64,000 nt of DNA. It comes from Campylobacter avium LMG 24591 (GTDB lineage: Bacteria; Campylobacterota; Campylobacteria; Campylobacterales; Campylobacteraceae). The stretch's first letter is position 1; each line of letters begins with the position of its first letter. Of this stretch, positions 1 through 8,584 are shown one piece after another. Both the position numbers and the translations under genes were made by a program. Location of the stretch: assembly GCF_002238335.1 (NCBI RefSeq), contig NZ_CP022347.1, positions 1,302,001-1,366,000 on the forward strand, written 5' to 3'. Under the pieces are notes generated by a model, which worked only from the letters and a program-made list of their open reading frames with translations, was not told the origin of the DNA and searched no databases.

Positions 1-672
1 AAAAATCTTTTGCCTGATTATGTGGTGGTGGCTGAGCCAAGCTGTGAGCAAAAACTTGGAGATAGCTTAAAGATAGGCCGCCGTGGCTCTATAAATGGTA
101 AAATTATCATAAAGGGCAAACAAGGACATGTGGCTTATCCTCAAAATGCCATAAATCCCATCCACGAGCTAGCTCCTGCTTTAAAGCTTTTAGCAGGATT
201 TGACCTTGATCCGGGCGATGAAATTTTTGCTCCTTCTAAAATCGTTATAAGCAACATAAAAGCAGGTATTGGAGTAAGCAATGTAAGCCCTAATGAGCTT
301 GAGTTGATGTTTAATGTTAGAAATTCGCCCCAAACTAGCCTTGATGATGTAAAGACTTATGTTGATAAAATTTTGGAGGGTTTAAACTATGAACTTGAGT
401 TAAAACAAAGCTCAGAGCCATTTTTAACCAATAAAGACAGTAAGATAGTTACAAAGCTAAATCACAGCATACAAAAAATACTTAACGAGGTGCCTGAATT
501 TAACACTAAGGGCGGAACTAGCGATGCTAGATTTTTTGCAAAATACGGCATAGATGTGGTTGAATTTGGAGCTTGCAATGAGAGCATACACGCTGCAAAT
601 GAAAGAGTGAGCATAGATGAGTATGAAAAACTTTGTCTTATCTTTAAGGATTTGATAGAGAATTTTAACTAG
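1..672 (+). CDS. dapE: Succinyl-diaminopimelate desuccinylase, C-terminal part (5' end outside window)
   Basis: The reading frame is open from the first base of the window, so the gene start lies upstream. The visible 220 or so residues match the C-terminal part of M20-family DapE, which hydrolyses N-succinyl-LL-diaminopimelate to LL-diaminopimelate in lysine and peptidoglycan synthesis. Family features seen are a GKQGHVAYP stretch typical of the dimerisation-domain entry and a late GGTSDARF motif, with a final HAANERV segment holding a probable zinc-ligand His. The next gene starts 8 bp downstream, so both are probably co-transcribed. In C. jejuni, dapE lies next to thiS; here a restriction-modification gene separates them. 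The assignment is firm; only the N-terminus is missing. Confidence 0.93.
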   Translation, partial: KNLLPDYVVVAEPSCEQKLGDSLKIGRRGSINGKIIIKGKQGHVAYPQNAINPIHELAPALKLLAGFDLDPGDEIFAPSKIVISNIKAGIGVSNVSPNELELMFNVRNSPQTSLDDVKTYVDKILEGLNYELELKQSSEPFLTNKDSKIVTKLNHSIQKILNEVPEFNTKGGTSDARFFAKYGIDVVEFGACNESIHAANERVSIDEYEKLCLIFKDLIENFN

Positions 673-680
673 GAAAAAAC

Positions 681-3600
681 ATGGATGTATTTAAAAAATA
701 TACAAGTGAAATTCAAGCAATTTTTAAGGCAAAAAATTACAATGAACACAGCTTTAGAACTTGTTTTGAAAATTTGCTTAATGAGCTAAAACCCAAAGAA
801 ATAAAAATCATCCATGAACCAAAAAGCGAAAAAGGACAAGGTTCTATAAGACCTGATTTTAAAACTTATAAACTCATAGATAAAGAAAAAGAATTAAGTT
901 ATAATCATTTAATAGGCTTTATAGAGTGTAAAAATTTAGATGCAGATTTAAATTTACATCTAAAAGGAAAACAACTTAGCAAATACTTGCAAATCTCGCC
1001 TAATATCATCTTTACAAACTATAAACGCTTTATACTTTTTTCTTTTGAAAAAGTTGTTTTTGATATTGACTTGCTTGATGATAGTTTAAATTTAAAAGAA
1101 CAAAACATAAGTGTATTTAAAAACCTTTTAAAAGCTTATTTTGATGATAATAATACTACTATCAAATCAAAACAAGAACTTGTTAAGGTTTTAAGCACAC
1201 AAAGTTTTTATTTAAGCAATGCTTTGAAAATTTCTTTTGATGAAAGCGATACTAATTCATCTTTTAAAAGTTTTTTTGAAAGGACTAAAGATACTTTTAA
1301 AAGCATAGAAAAGATAGGTTTAGAAGATAAAGAATTTGACAAAGAGTTTTGCGATATCCTAGCTCAAGCTATAGTGTATGGAATTTTTGTTTCTTATATA
1401 GAAAATGATGATTATGATTTAGAAAAAATCCCTATAGAAAATTTCATTTCATTTTTACCTAGCACTTTTAGAACTTTAAGTGAATTTGTGTATTTTGCTG
1501 TACCTTCTTTTTCTTTACCGCAAGATATTAAATACACTTTAGAAAATATCAAAAAAACTCTATCTTTGATAGATAAAATAGCTCTTTGTAGCATTTTAAA
1601 CCAAGACTTAGAAAGCATAAGTATATATTTGTATGAAGATTTTTTAAAAGCTTATGATGATCTAAGAGCTACACAAAAGCGTAAAGAAGGCGGTGTTTTT
1701 TATACTCCAAAAAGTGTAGTAGATATGATAGTTTCATCGCTTGATGAGCTTTTAAAAACTAAATTTAATAAAAATAAAGGCTTTAGCGATGAGAGTGTAA
1801 AAGTGCTTGATTTTGCCACAGGCACAGGGAGTTTTTTAGCTAGTGTTTTTGAAAAAATCATTTCTAAAGAAAGTGAAGTTTTTAAAAATGAAGCTATAAA
1901 AAATAAATTTTTAAAAGATATTTATGGTTTTGAACTTTCTTTTGTGCCTTATATTGTCGCAAGATTAAAACTAGGGCAAATTCTAAGAAAAAATGGTTTT
2001 ATAAATTTTAGCGAAGCTGATTTTCAAATTTATCTTAATAATACTTTAGACTTAGAAAAAAATGCAAATCATGATATGTTTATGCCTTTGGTAAATTTAG
2101 ATAATGAATGGAAAAAAGCAAGAGATGTAAAACATAGTCAAAATTTACTAGTTATTTTGGGTAATCCTCCTTATAATGCAAAAAGTAAAAATAAAGGTAA
2201 AGAGATTTTAGAGCTTTTGCAAACTTATAAACAAGGTTTAAATGAAAAAAACATACAGCCTTTAAATGATGATTATATTAAATTTATGCGTTTTGCGCAG
2301 TGGAAATTACTAGAACAAAAACGAGCCAATATTTTTGAAAATAATACAGGCTTAATGGGATTTATCACTAATAATTCTTTTTTAAATGGTAAAACTCATA
2401 GAAAAATGAGAGAAAGTTTATATAAGAGCTTTGATGAAATTTATATACTAAATTTACACGGAAGTGATAAAGATGTTAAAAATGATGAAAATGTTTTTGA
2501 CATTAAAATAGGCGTTTGTATAAGTTTGTTTGTAAAAAACAAAGGCGAGCCAAGTGATGGTGCTAAGGTGTATTATTATTCTACGAGTGAAAATAATATC
2601 TTTTCAAGAAAAGAAAAATTTGCCCTTTTAGATGATATCAATCAAAATGGTTTAAATATTATAAAATGGCAAGAGTTAGTGCTAAATGAGCCTTATTATT
2701 ATTTTGTATCAAAAAATTTTGAAAATGAAGAATATGAAGATTTTTGGGCATTAGCAAGCGATAAAGCCTTAGATGATAAAAAGGCTATATTTTTAAATTA
2801 TAGCAGTGGAATTCAAACTGAAAAAGATAATATAGCTATACAGCTAAATAAAAAAGATATGGAAAATGTTTTATCTGATTTTAAAAATTTAACAAAAGAG
2901 GAAATTATAAAAAAATATAATTTAAAAAATTTAGATAATTCCATAATTTCAGATACTTTAACTCAATATAAAAATAATACAGGTTTTATTAGTAAAATAC
3001 ATTATAGACCTTTTGACATTCAATGGACTTTTTATTCAGAGAAACAAGGATTTTTAGGACGCCCTAGATATAAAACCATGCAACATTTTTTAGATAAGGA
3101 AAATTTAGGACTTTGTTTTATAGAATCATCAATTCATGATTATTTTTCTCATTCAATTGTTTGTAGCAATATAACGGATGGAAATTTTTTTGGATTTAGA
3201 AGTTTTACAGCCCCACTCTATCTTTATGTTAATAATGAAAAATTTCCTAATTTTACAAGTGAATTCTTAGCTTACAAAGAAAAACATAAAATTTTAAAAG
3301 ATAAAAGCCCTGAGGAAATTTTATACTTTATCTATGCAAATTTATACGATCCAAAATATAGAGAAAAATACCTAGAGTATTTAAAAACAGGCTTTGCTAG
3401 GATAAATTTCGAAGTAAATGAAAATACTTTTAATGAATTTGTTAAATTTGGTAAAGAGCTTGTAGAGCTTCATTTGTTTAAGAAAGACTTGCAAGATGAG
3501 ATTGATTTTATCTTTTTAAAAAAAGATAAAAAGACAAATTTTAAGATAAAAAAATACCAAGAAAAAGACCGTTTCCTAGATAATAAAATCATCTTAAATG

Positions 3601-3806
3601 AAGATCTAGCCATAAGTCCTATAAGCACTGAAATTTGGCAATTTACCATAGGTGGCTATCAAGTCATAAAACAGTGGCTAAAATACCGCAATGATTATGA
3701 ATGTTCTAAGGAAGAATTGGAACATTTATTAAAAATGTGTAAAATTATCAAAGAAACTATGAGAATTCAAAAGGAATTAAATGATTATCAATGGAGAAAA
3801 AATTGA
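681..3806 (+). CDS. Single-chain restriction-modification enzyme (type IIG / ISP-like, N6-adenine methyltransferase)
   Basis: A 1041-residue protein probably combining endonuclease, methyltransferase and target recognition in one chain. Near residues 58-82 there is a D...ECK arrangement (RPDF, then GFIECKN) fitting a PD-(D/E)XK nuclease. An SAM-binding motif I (VLDFATGTGSF) lies near 375-385 and the adenine-methylase motif IV (GNPPYN) near 494-499. The segments after NPPY (LNDDYIKFMRFAQ, FITNNSF) resemble type ISP enzymes, but there is no helicase domain, so a type IIG-like mode is inferred. An AGGAAAA ribosome site precedes the ATG. The gene sits 8 bp after dapE and its last 26 bp overlap thiS, so it is embedded in the operon. 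It is more AT-rich than its neighbours, suggesting acquisition. The recognition site cannot be read from sequence. Confidence 0.85.
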   Translation: MDVFKKYTSEIQAIFKAKNYNEHSFRTCFENLLNELKPKEIKIIHEPKSEKGQGSIRPDFKTYKLIDKEKELSYNHLIGFIECKNLDADLNLHLKGKQLSKYLQISPNIIFTNYKRFILFSFEKVVFDIDLLDDSLNLKEQNISVFKNLLKAYFDDNNTTIKSKQELVKVLSTQSFYLSNALKISFDESDTNSSFKSFFERTKDTFKSIEKIGLEDKEFDKEFCDILAQAIVYGIFVSYIENDDYDLEKIPIENFISFLPSTFRTLSEFVYFAVPSFSLPQDIKYTLENIKKTLSLIDKIALCSILNQDLESISIYLYEDFLKAYDDLRATQKRKEGGVFYTPKSVVDMIVSSLDELLKTKFNKNKGFSDESVKVLDFATGTGSFLASVFEKIISKESEVFKNEAIKNKFLKDIYGFELSFVPYIVARLKLGQILRKNGFINFSEADFQIYLNNTLDLEKNANHDMFMPLVNLDNEWKKARDVKHSQNLLVILGNPPYNAKSKNKGKEILELLQTYKQGLNEKNIQPLNDDYIKFMRFAQWKLLEQKRANIFENNTGLMGFITNNSFLNGKTHRKMRESLYKSFDEIYILNLHGSDKDVKNDENVFDIKIGVCISLFVKNKGEPSDGAKVYYYSTSENNIFSRKEKFALLDDINQNGLNIIKWQELVLNEPYYYFVSKNFENEEYEDFWALASDKALDDKKAIFLNYSSGIQTEKDNIAIQLNKKDMENVLSDFKNLTKEEIIKKYNLKNLDNSIISDTLTQYKNNTGFISKIHYRPFDIQWTFYSEKQGFLGRPRYKTMQHFLDKENLGLCFIESSIHDYFSHSIVCSNITDGNFFGFRSFTAPLYLYVNNEKFPNFTSEFLAYKEKHKILKDKSPEEILYFIYANLYDPKYREKYLEYLKTGFARINFEVNENTFNEFVKFGKELVELHLFKKDLQDEIDFIFLKKDKKTNFKIKKYQEKDRFLDNKIILNEDLAISPISTEIWQFTIGGYQVIKQWLKYRNDYECSKEELEHLLKMCKIIKETMRIQKELNDYQWRKN

Positions 3807-3972
3807 GCTTAAAGAGCTTAAATTTATGGATTATATAAAAGAAAAAAATTTAAAAATGGAATTTATAGCTTTAGAACTAAACGGAGAAGTCATTTCAAGA
3901 GATAAGTTTGAAACCTTGCTTTTAAAAGAAAACGATAAAGCCGAAATCGTAAGCTTTGTAGGCGGTGGTTGA
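3781..3972 (+). CDS. thiS: Sulfur carrier protein ThiS
   Basis: A 63-residue ubiquitin-like protein ending in VGGG, the C-terminal Gly-Gly that is adenylated and thiocarboxylated to deliver sulfur for the thiazole ring of thiamine. Length and the VSFVGGG ending are typical of ThiS. It starts inside the end of the preceding restriction-modification gene (26-bp overlap) and its stop overlaps the thiF start, so translation is probably coupled. Partners are ThiF (adenylation) and ThiG (thiazole synthase), encoded directly downstream. Confidence 0.9.
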   Translation: MIINGEKIELKELKFMDYIKEKNLKMEFIALELNGEVISRDKFETLLLKENDKAEIVSFVGGG

Positions 3973-4784
3973 TGAAGATCAAATTTAATGGCAGGGATTT
4001 TGATACAAAGCTTAAAAATAGCTTAGATTTTTTTCAAACTGTAAGCAAAGATGAAAGCGATGTTTTTATAGTAAATGGCTTTGCCACAAAAGAAAACATA
4101 GAGCTTAAAGAAGGAGATGAGCTTTTTTGCATAAGCAAAAAAACAATGCCAAATAAAGACGAACTAAAAGCTATGATGAGAGCTAGACACACACCAAAGC
4201 TTTATGACAGCCTTGAAAAAGCCTCTGTTGCTGTGTGTGGGCTTGGCGGACTTGGTTCGCACATAGCTATAATGCTTGCAAGAAGTGGGATTGGGACACT
4301 TCATTTGATAGATTTTGACACTGTTGAACCTAGCAATCTAAACCGACAAGCTTACAATGTAGATGATTTGGGTAAATTTAAAACAGAGGCTTTAAAAGAG
4401 CAAATTTCAAAAATAAATCCTTTCATAAAAATAAACATAAACACCATTAAAATAGAAAAAGAAAATATAAAAGAGCTTTTTATAAACGATGATATAGTCT
4501 GCGAAGCCTTTGATAATGCTTATTATAAAGCGATGTTAGCACAAAATTTTCACCTCTTTTTTAAGGATAAAATTTTAATATCTGCTTCAGGTTTAGCAGG
4601 ATACGGTGCTTCAAATTTGATAAAAACAAGGCAAATTGCTAAAAATTTCTTTGTCTGCGGAGACTTAGTAAGTGCGGCTGAGGTCGGTAGAGGGCTAATA
4701 GCTCCTAGAGTAAGCATTTGTGCTGCACATCAGGCAAATTTGGTGCTTGAACTACTTGCAAATAAAGAATACAAGGATTGTTAA
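3972..4784 (+). CDS. thiF: ThiS adenylyltransferase ThiF (E1-like, with ubiquitin-like N-terminal domain)
   Basis: A 270-residue E1-like enzyme that adenylates the C-terminus of ThiS. The nucleotide-binding loop GLGGLGS lies near residues 88-94, followed by the LIDFDTVEPSNLNRQ segment characteristic of ThiF/MoeB/HesA proteins. The first 65 or so residues form a separate small domain resembling ThiS itself, an arrangement found in the short ThiF subfamily. ATG at 3972 overlaps the thiS TGA stop; a TTG one codon earlier is possible but less likely. The 3' end overlaps thiG. Function is inferred from family and operon context. Confidence 0.88.
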   Translation: MKIKFNGRDFDTKLKNSLDFFQTVSKDESDVFIVNGFATKENIELKEGDELFCISKKTMPNKDELKAMMRARHTPKLYDSLEKASVAVCGLGGLGSHIAIMLARSGIGTLHLIDFDTVEPSNLNRQAYNVDDLGKFKTEALKEQISKINPFIKININTIKIEKENIKELFINDDIVCEAFDNAYYKAMLAQNFHLFFKDKILISASGLAGYGASNLIKTRQIAKNFFVCGDLVSAAEVGRGLIAPRVSICAAHQANLVLELLANKEYKDC

Positions 4785-5545
4785 TGGATAGCTTAAAACT
4801 TGGAAAATATGAGTTTAAATCTCGCTTCATACTAGGCTCTGGCAAATACTCTTTAAAGCTCATAGAAGCTGCGGTAAATGAGGGCGAGGCTGAAATTTTA
4901 ACCCTTGCGCTAAGAAGGGCAAACACAGGCAAGGTAGAAAATATACTTGATTACATACCAAAAAATGTTACGCTTTTACCGAATACCTCAGGAGCAAGGA
5001 CTGCTGAGGAGGCGCTAAGGATAGCAAGACTAGCAAGAGAGCTTTGTCAAACTCAGCTTATAAAGATAGAAGTGATACGAGATAGCAAGTATTTGCTACC
5101 TGATAACTACGAAACTGTAAAAGCTGTGGAACTCCTTGTAAAAGACGGCTTTACTGCTTTGCCTTATATGAGTGCTGATTTATATGCAGCTAGGGCTATG
5201 AGGGATGCGGGCGCTGCTGCTATAATGCCACTTGCCGCACCAATAGGCACTAATAAAGGACTTTGTGCTAAAGAATTTATACAAATTTTGCTTAATGAAA
5301 TAGACTTGCCAATCATCGTTGATGCTGGTATAGGCACACCTGCTCAAGCCTGTGAAGCTATGCAAATGGGAGTTAGTGCTTGTATGATAAATACAGCCAT
5401 TGCAGAGGCTGATGATGTAGCCTTAATGGCTAAGGCTTTTAATTTAGCTATAAAAGCAGGACGAGAAGCCTTTTTAGCAGGATTAGCTCCTACAAATGAG
5501 CTTGCAAGGGCTAGTTCGCCATTAACCGGCTTTTTAGATGAATGA
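4784..5545 (+). CDS. thiG: Thiazole synthase ThiG
   Basis: A (beta/alpha)8 enzyme of about 253 residues that forms the thiamine thiazole phosphate from deoxyxylulose phosphate, dehydroglycine and ThiS thiocarboxylate. Recognisable segments are FILGSGKY at the start, a LIKIEVI strand carrying the expected Schiff-base lysine, and the phosphate-binding VDAGIGTPAQA and INTAIA loops. ATG at 4784 overlaps the thiF stop codon; an in-frame TTG two codons upstream is less likely. In C. jejuni thiH follows, but here the operon ends at thiG and a sugar cluster begins after 114 bp. The dehydroglycine source (ThiH or ThiO) must be encoded elsewhere or be missing. Confidence 0.92.
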   Translation: MDSLKLGKYEFKSRFILGSGKYSLKLIEAAVNEGEAEILTLALRRANTGKVENILDYIPKNVTLLPNTSGARTAEEALRIARLARELCQTQLIKIEVIRDSKYLLPDNYETVKAVELLVKDGFTALPYMSADLYAARAMRDAGAAAIMPLAAPIGTNKGLCAKEFIQILLNEIDLPIIVDAGIGTPAQACEAMQMGVSACMINTAIAEADDVALMAKAFNLAIKAGREAFLAGLAPTNELARASSPLTGFLDE

Positions 5546-5576
5546 ATAAGAAAGCCTTAACTTGAATGATAAATTT

Positions 5577-5608
5577 AAAATAAGCATTTGCAAATGAAAC
5601 TTATTTTA
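5577..5608. terminator. Hairpin between thiG and rmlA, possible terminator or regulatory stem
   Basis: An inverted repeat: arms AAAATAAG and CTTATTTT flank an inner palindrome CATTTGCAAATG. It lies 31 bp after the thiG stop and just before the presumed rmlA promoter. The following U-run is weak, so terminator function is uncertain. Confidence 0.4.
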
Positions 5609-5611
5609 TGT

Positions 5612-5617
5612 TAGAAT
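5612..5617 (+). promoter_or_regulatory. Putative -10 box for the sugar cluster (TAGAAT)
   Basis: TAGAAT fits the Campylobacter sigma-70 extended -10 pattern. It lies 43 bp upstream of the rmlA ATG, which has an AAGGA ribosome site. No clear -35 is seen, as is usual in this genus. It is the only obvious candidate promoter before the plus-strand glycan cluster. Confidence 0.4.
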
Positions 5618-5659
5618 GAAGCCTAAATTTGCACGGTAAATGAAAAATCAAGGAAACTT

Positions 5660-6550
5660 ATGAAAGGCATACTTTTAGCAGGTGGTAGCGGCACCAGGCT
5701 TTATCCTAGCACTCTTGCTTTGTGCAAACAGCTTTTACCTATATATGACAAACCCATGATTTATTATCCTATGTCTGTTTTAATGCTGGCTAAAATACGA
5801 GAACTTTTAATTATCTCAACCCCAAGAGATACTCCTAAATTTAAAGAGCTTTTTAAGGATGGCTCTTGGCTTGGCATGAAGATAGAGTACAAAGTGCAAG
5901 AAAGGCCGGAAGGTTTAGCACAAGGGCTTATACTAGCACAAGATTTTGTAAAAGATGATGATGTAGCCTTGATACTAGGTGATAATATCTTTTACGGGCA
6001 AGGTTTTAGCCATATCTTAAACATAGCCAAAGAAGATGCCAAAAATAATTTTTGCACCATATTTACCTACCATGTAAAAGATCCAAGGGCCTTTGGAGTG
6101 GCCGAACTAAAAAGCGTCAGGGGGGGGGGCTTTGAGGTTTTAAGCCTAGAGGAAAAACCCGAAAAGCCAAAAAGCAACTATGTAGCAACAGGACTTTATT
6201 TCTACGATAACGACGCCATAGAGATAGCCAAAAGTATAAAGCCAAGCGCAAGAAACGAGCTTGAAATCACTGATGTAAATAAAGAATACCTAAGACAAAA
6301 AAGACTTAAAGCCCAAATTTTAGGGCGAGGATTTGCCTGGATAGACACCGGCACACATACGAATTTACTCGAAGCTTCACATTTTGTCCAAACCATAGAG
6401 CTAAGACAAGGATACAAAATAGCTTGTTTAGAAGAAATAGCTTATAAAAATTCTTGGATAGATGAAAAAGAGCTTATTAAAAGAGCTGATGAGCTAGCTA
6501 AGAGTGGATACGGTGTATATCTTAGACAAATTTTAGAACAGGGCTTTTGA
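5660..6550 (+). CDS. rmlA: Glucose-1-phosphate thymidylyltransferase (phase-variable)
   Basis: A 296-residue RmlA/RfbA protein, joining glucose-1-phosphate and dTTP to give dTDP-glucose, the first step to dTDP-6-deoxysugars. The signature LAGGSGTRLYP and downstream lysine lie at residues 6-24; GDNIFYG, VSLEEKP-like (LSLEEKP) and WIDTGTH motifs are present, and the length is normal. A run of ten G (6120-6129) encodes part of R-G-G-G near residues 154-157. In this assembly the frame is intact; a change to G9 or G11 would cause a stop within a few codons. The gene overlaps rmlB by one base. Phase variation here would switch the whole dTDP-sugar pathway unless a second rmlA exists elsewhere. Confidence 0.93.
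   Translation: MKGILLAGGSGTRLYPSTLALCKQLLPIYDKPMIYYPMSVLMLAKIRELLIISTPRDTPKFKELFKDGSWLGMKIEYKVQERPEGLAQGLILAQDFVKDDDVALILGDNIFYGQGFSHILNIAKEDAKNNFCTIFTYHVKDPRAFGVAELKSVRGGGFEVLSLEEKPEKPKSNYVATGLYFYDNDAIEIAKSIKPSARNELEITDVNKEYLRQKRLKAQILGRGFAWIDTGTHTNLLEASHFVQTIELRQGYKIACLEEIAYKNSWIDEKELIKRADELAKSGYGVYLRQILEQGF
6120..6129 (+). repeat. Poly-G tract (G10) inside rmlA
   Basis: Ten consecutive G in the coding strand, in-frame (ON) at this length. I translated neighbouring lengths: G9 gives a TAA after the sequence AGG GGG GGG GCT TTG AGG TTT, and G11 gives TGA directly after CTT. Confidence 0.85.
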
Positions 6551-7575
6551 TGAATAATATACTTGTAAGCGGTGGTGCGGGCTTTATAGGAAGTAATTTT
6601 ATAGAATTTTATCTAGAAAACAACAAACAAGATAAGATAATAAATTTAGATTTACTAAACTACGCAGGTTCTCTTGAAAACACGGCCTCATTTTCTGATA
6701 ATGAAAATTACACTTTTATAAAAGGAGATATTTGCGATGAGGTTTTGGTAAAAAACATCCTCAAGGATTATAATATCAACATCATTGTAAATTTCGCGGC
6801 ACAGTCTCATGTTGATAACTCCATAAAAAACCCATATGTATTTATCCAAACAAACATAAATGGCACCTTCAACCTTTTACATAATGCTTATAATTTTTGG
6901 TTTGAAAGTCCTTTTAAGATAAAAAAAGCTTACCAAAAACATCTTTTTTATCACATTAGCACCGATGAGGTATTTGGAACGCTTGGCGAGAGCGGATATT
7001 TTAGCGAGGATAGTCCTTATGCACCAAATTCGCCCTACTCTGCTTCAAAGGCTAGTAGCGATATGCTAGTCAGAGCTTATCATCACACTTACGGACTTAA
7101 GGCTGTTATTTCAAATTGTTCTAACAACTACGGAGAAAAACAACATGATGAAAAGCTTATACCAACAATCATAAGAAAGGCACTAAAGGGCGAAAATATA
7201 CCAATTTATGGAGACGGTAAAAATGTAAGAGATTGGCTTTATGTGAAGGATCATTGCAAGGCTATATTTGAAATTTTAAAATACGGCCTAAGTGAAAATT
7301 TTGGCTTTGACACCTTTAACATAGGCACAAATGAGGAATATAAAAATATAGACTTGGCCTTAAAAATTTGTGAAATTTTAGATGAGATAAAGGCAAAAGA
7401 AAAAAGTTATAAGGAGCAAATAACTTTCGTGCAAGATAGATTTGGGCACGATAAAAGATACGCAATAGACGCAAGTAAGATAAAAAGAATATTAAATTTC
7501 AAGCCCTCAAAAAGCTTTGATGAAAATCTTTTACACACAGTAAAATACTACATACAAAGGTACGAGGCTGTATGA
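6550..7575 (+). CDS. rmlB: dTDP-glucose 4,6-dehydratase
   Basis: A 341-residue short-chain dehydrogenase/reductase that converts dTDP-glucose to dTDP-4-keto-6-deoxyglucose. The NAD-binding GGAGFIG is at the N-terminus, the catalytic ISTDEVFG segment near residue 136, and the YSASK (YxxxK) motif near residue 162. Length is typical of RmlB. ATG at 6550 overlaps the rmlA stop (a TTG one codon earlier is also open), and the 3' end overlaps the next gene by 4 bp. Its product is the substrate for the FdtA-like ketoisomerases downstream. No rmlC or rmlD follows, so the pathway is not rhamnose. Confidence 0.95.
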   Translation: MNNILVSGGAGFIGSNFIEFYLENNKQDKIINLDLLNYAGSLENTASFSDNENYTFIKGDICDEVLVKNILKDYNINIIVNFAAQSHVDNSIKNPYVFIQTNINGTFNLLHNAYNFWFESPFKIKKAYQKHLFYHISTDEVFGTLGESGYFSEDSPYAPNSPYSASKASSDMLVRAYHHTYGLKAVISNCSNNYGEKQHDEKLIPTIIRKALKGENIPIYGDGKNVRDWLYVKDHCKAIFEILKYGLSENFGFDTFNIGTNEEYKNIDLALKICEILDEIKAKEKSYKEQITFVQDRFGHDKRYAIDASKIKRILNFKPSKSFDENLLHTVKYYIQRYEAV

Positions 7576-8162
7576 AAAAAATACTAAGAAAAATAAGCAC
7601 AAAGCTTCACAAATTAAAGATTTACTACTATAAACACATACTATCAAATTATAAGCTTAACTCAAAATGCAAAATTAACATGCCAACACTGTTTAACACC
7701 TTTAAAGGTTCTAATATACAAATAGCTGATGATGTGATTTTGGGCTTTTTTCCATCGCCTTATTTTTACGATTCTTATAACCATATAGATATTAGGCATG
7801 GGGGGGGGTGTTACATAAAATCAAAAACTGTGATTAATAATAATTTTTGCCTTATTGCTAATAAATGCGACATAGTCATAGAAGAAAACTGTTTTATAGG
7901 TACAAATTTTAAGGCTTTAAATTCTGATTTTCATGGACTTTTGGTAAAGGATAGAAATAATGAACAAGCCATTAAAAACGCTGATATAAACATAGGCAAA
8001 AACTGTTTTATAGGTGATAATGTAACTGTTTTAAAAGGCGTAAGCTTAGGGCAAAACTGTGTAGTGGCTGCAGGCTCTGTTGTTACAAAATCTTTTGCCA
8101 AAAACTCCCTCATAGCTGGTAATCCAGCTAAATTTATAAAAGAGATAGAAAATGAAGTATAA
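7572..8162 (+). CDS. Hexapeptide-repeat acyltransferase (phase-variable)
   Basis: A 196-residue protein with left-handed beta-helix hexapeptide repeats (IVIEENCFIG, INIGKNCFIGDNVTVL, LGQNCVVAAGSVVT) ending in the common AGNPAKFIKEI tail of O- or N-acetyltransferases of the CysE/LacA/NodL class. The first 35 or so residues are basic and may contact membrane or glycan. A G9 run (7800-7808) encodes H-G-G-G near residue 77 and is in-frame here; G8 or G10 gives an early stop. It overlaps rmlB by 4 bp and the next ketoisomerase-like gene by 11 bp. Acetylation of a cluster sugar is inferred; the acceptor is unknown. Confidence 0.8.
   Translation: MKKILRKISTKLHKLKIYYYKHILSNYKLNSKCKINMPTLFNTFKGSNIQIADDVILGFFPSPYFYDSYNHIDIRHGGGCYIKSKTVINNNFCLIANKCDIVIEENCFIGTNFKALNSDFHGLLVKDRNNEQAIKNADINIGKNCFIGDNVTVLKGVSLGQNCVVAAGSVVTKSFAKNSLIAGNPAKFIKEIENEV
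7800..7808 (+). repeat. Poly-G tract (G9) inside acyltransferase gene
   Basis: Nine G in frame as CAT GGG GGG GGG TGT. G8 gives TAA after two codons (GTT ACA); G10 gives TAA after about eight codons. Fits a contingency locus. Confidence 0.8.
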
Positions 8163-8559
8163 AGTAATAAATTTAGATACTTATAATGATAAAAACTCAT
8201 CCCTTGTGGTTGTAGAATCCTTTAAAAAATGCCCTTTCGATATAAAGAGAATTTTTTATATCTTTGATGTGCCAAAGGGAGAGATAAGAGGACAGCACGC
8301 AAATTTAAATTCTCAGTTTTTTTTCATTGCCTTAAATGGAAGCTGTGAAATCAAGATAGATGACGGTAAAAAGCAAGTTCTTGTAAAACTTAACAAGGCA
8401 AACGAGGGTTTATTTTTAGATAAGATGTTATGGAAAGAGATGTTTAACTTTTCCAAAGACTGTATTTTGCTTGTTTTATCAAATACATACTATGATAAAA
8501 ATGAATATGTGTATGATTATGAAAAATACCTTGAATTTACACGGGGGGGGGGGTTGTAA
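8152..8559 (+). CDS. FdtA/WxcM-like sugar 3,4-ketoisomerase homolog with altered active site
   Basis: A 135-residue cupin of the FdtA/QdtA family, homologous over its whole length to the next gene (SLVVVE, PFDIKRIFYIFD, KMLWKEM). FdtA enzymes convert dTDP-4-keto-6-deoxyglucose to a 3-keto isomer using paired histidines in an HAH motif. Here the motif reads R-G-Q-H-A-N: His49 is kept but residue 51 is Asn, so normal activity is doubtful. The C-terminus runs into a G11 tract giving R-G-G-G-L and stop. Other tract lengths give short alternative tails (RGGGCK or a 13-residue extension), not early truncation. It may be a degenerate copy, a partner subunit or an isomerase with changed specificity. 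Confidence 0.75.
   Translation: MKYKVINLDTYNDKNSSLVVVESFKKCPFDIKRIFYIFDVPKGEIRGQHANLNSQFFFIALNGSCEIKIDDGKKQVLVKLNKANEGLFLDKMLWKEMFNFSKDCILLVLSNTYYDKNEYVYDYEKYLEFTRGGGL
8543..8553 (+). repeat. Poly-G tract (G11) at the 3' end of the first ketoisomerase-like gene
   Basis: Eleven G immediately before the stop codon. Length changes alter only the last residues: G11 ends RGGGL, G10 ends RGGGCK, and G12 adds VVNKPSLVA before a stop. All three frames stop before the next ATG at 8585. Confidence 0.85.
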
Positions 8560-8584
8560 ATAAGCCCTCTTTGGTGGCTTAAGT

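Noticed and set aside
8543-8553. ON/OFF switch of the first ketoisomerase-like gene
   Set aside because: The G11 tract is at the very 3' end, so slippage changes only the last residues. It is not a classical truncating switch.
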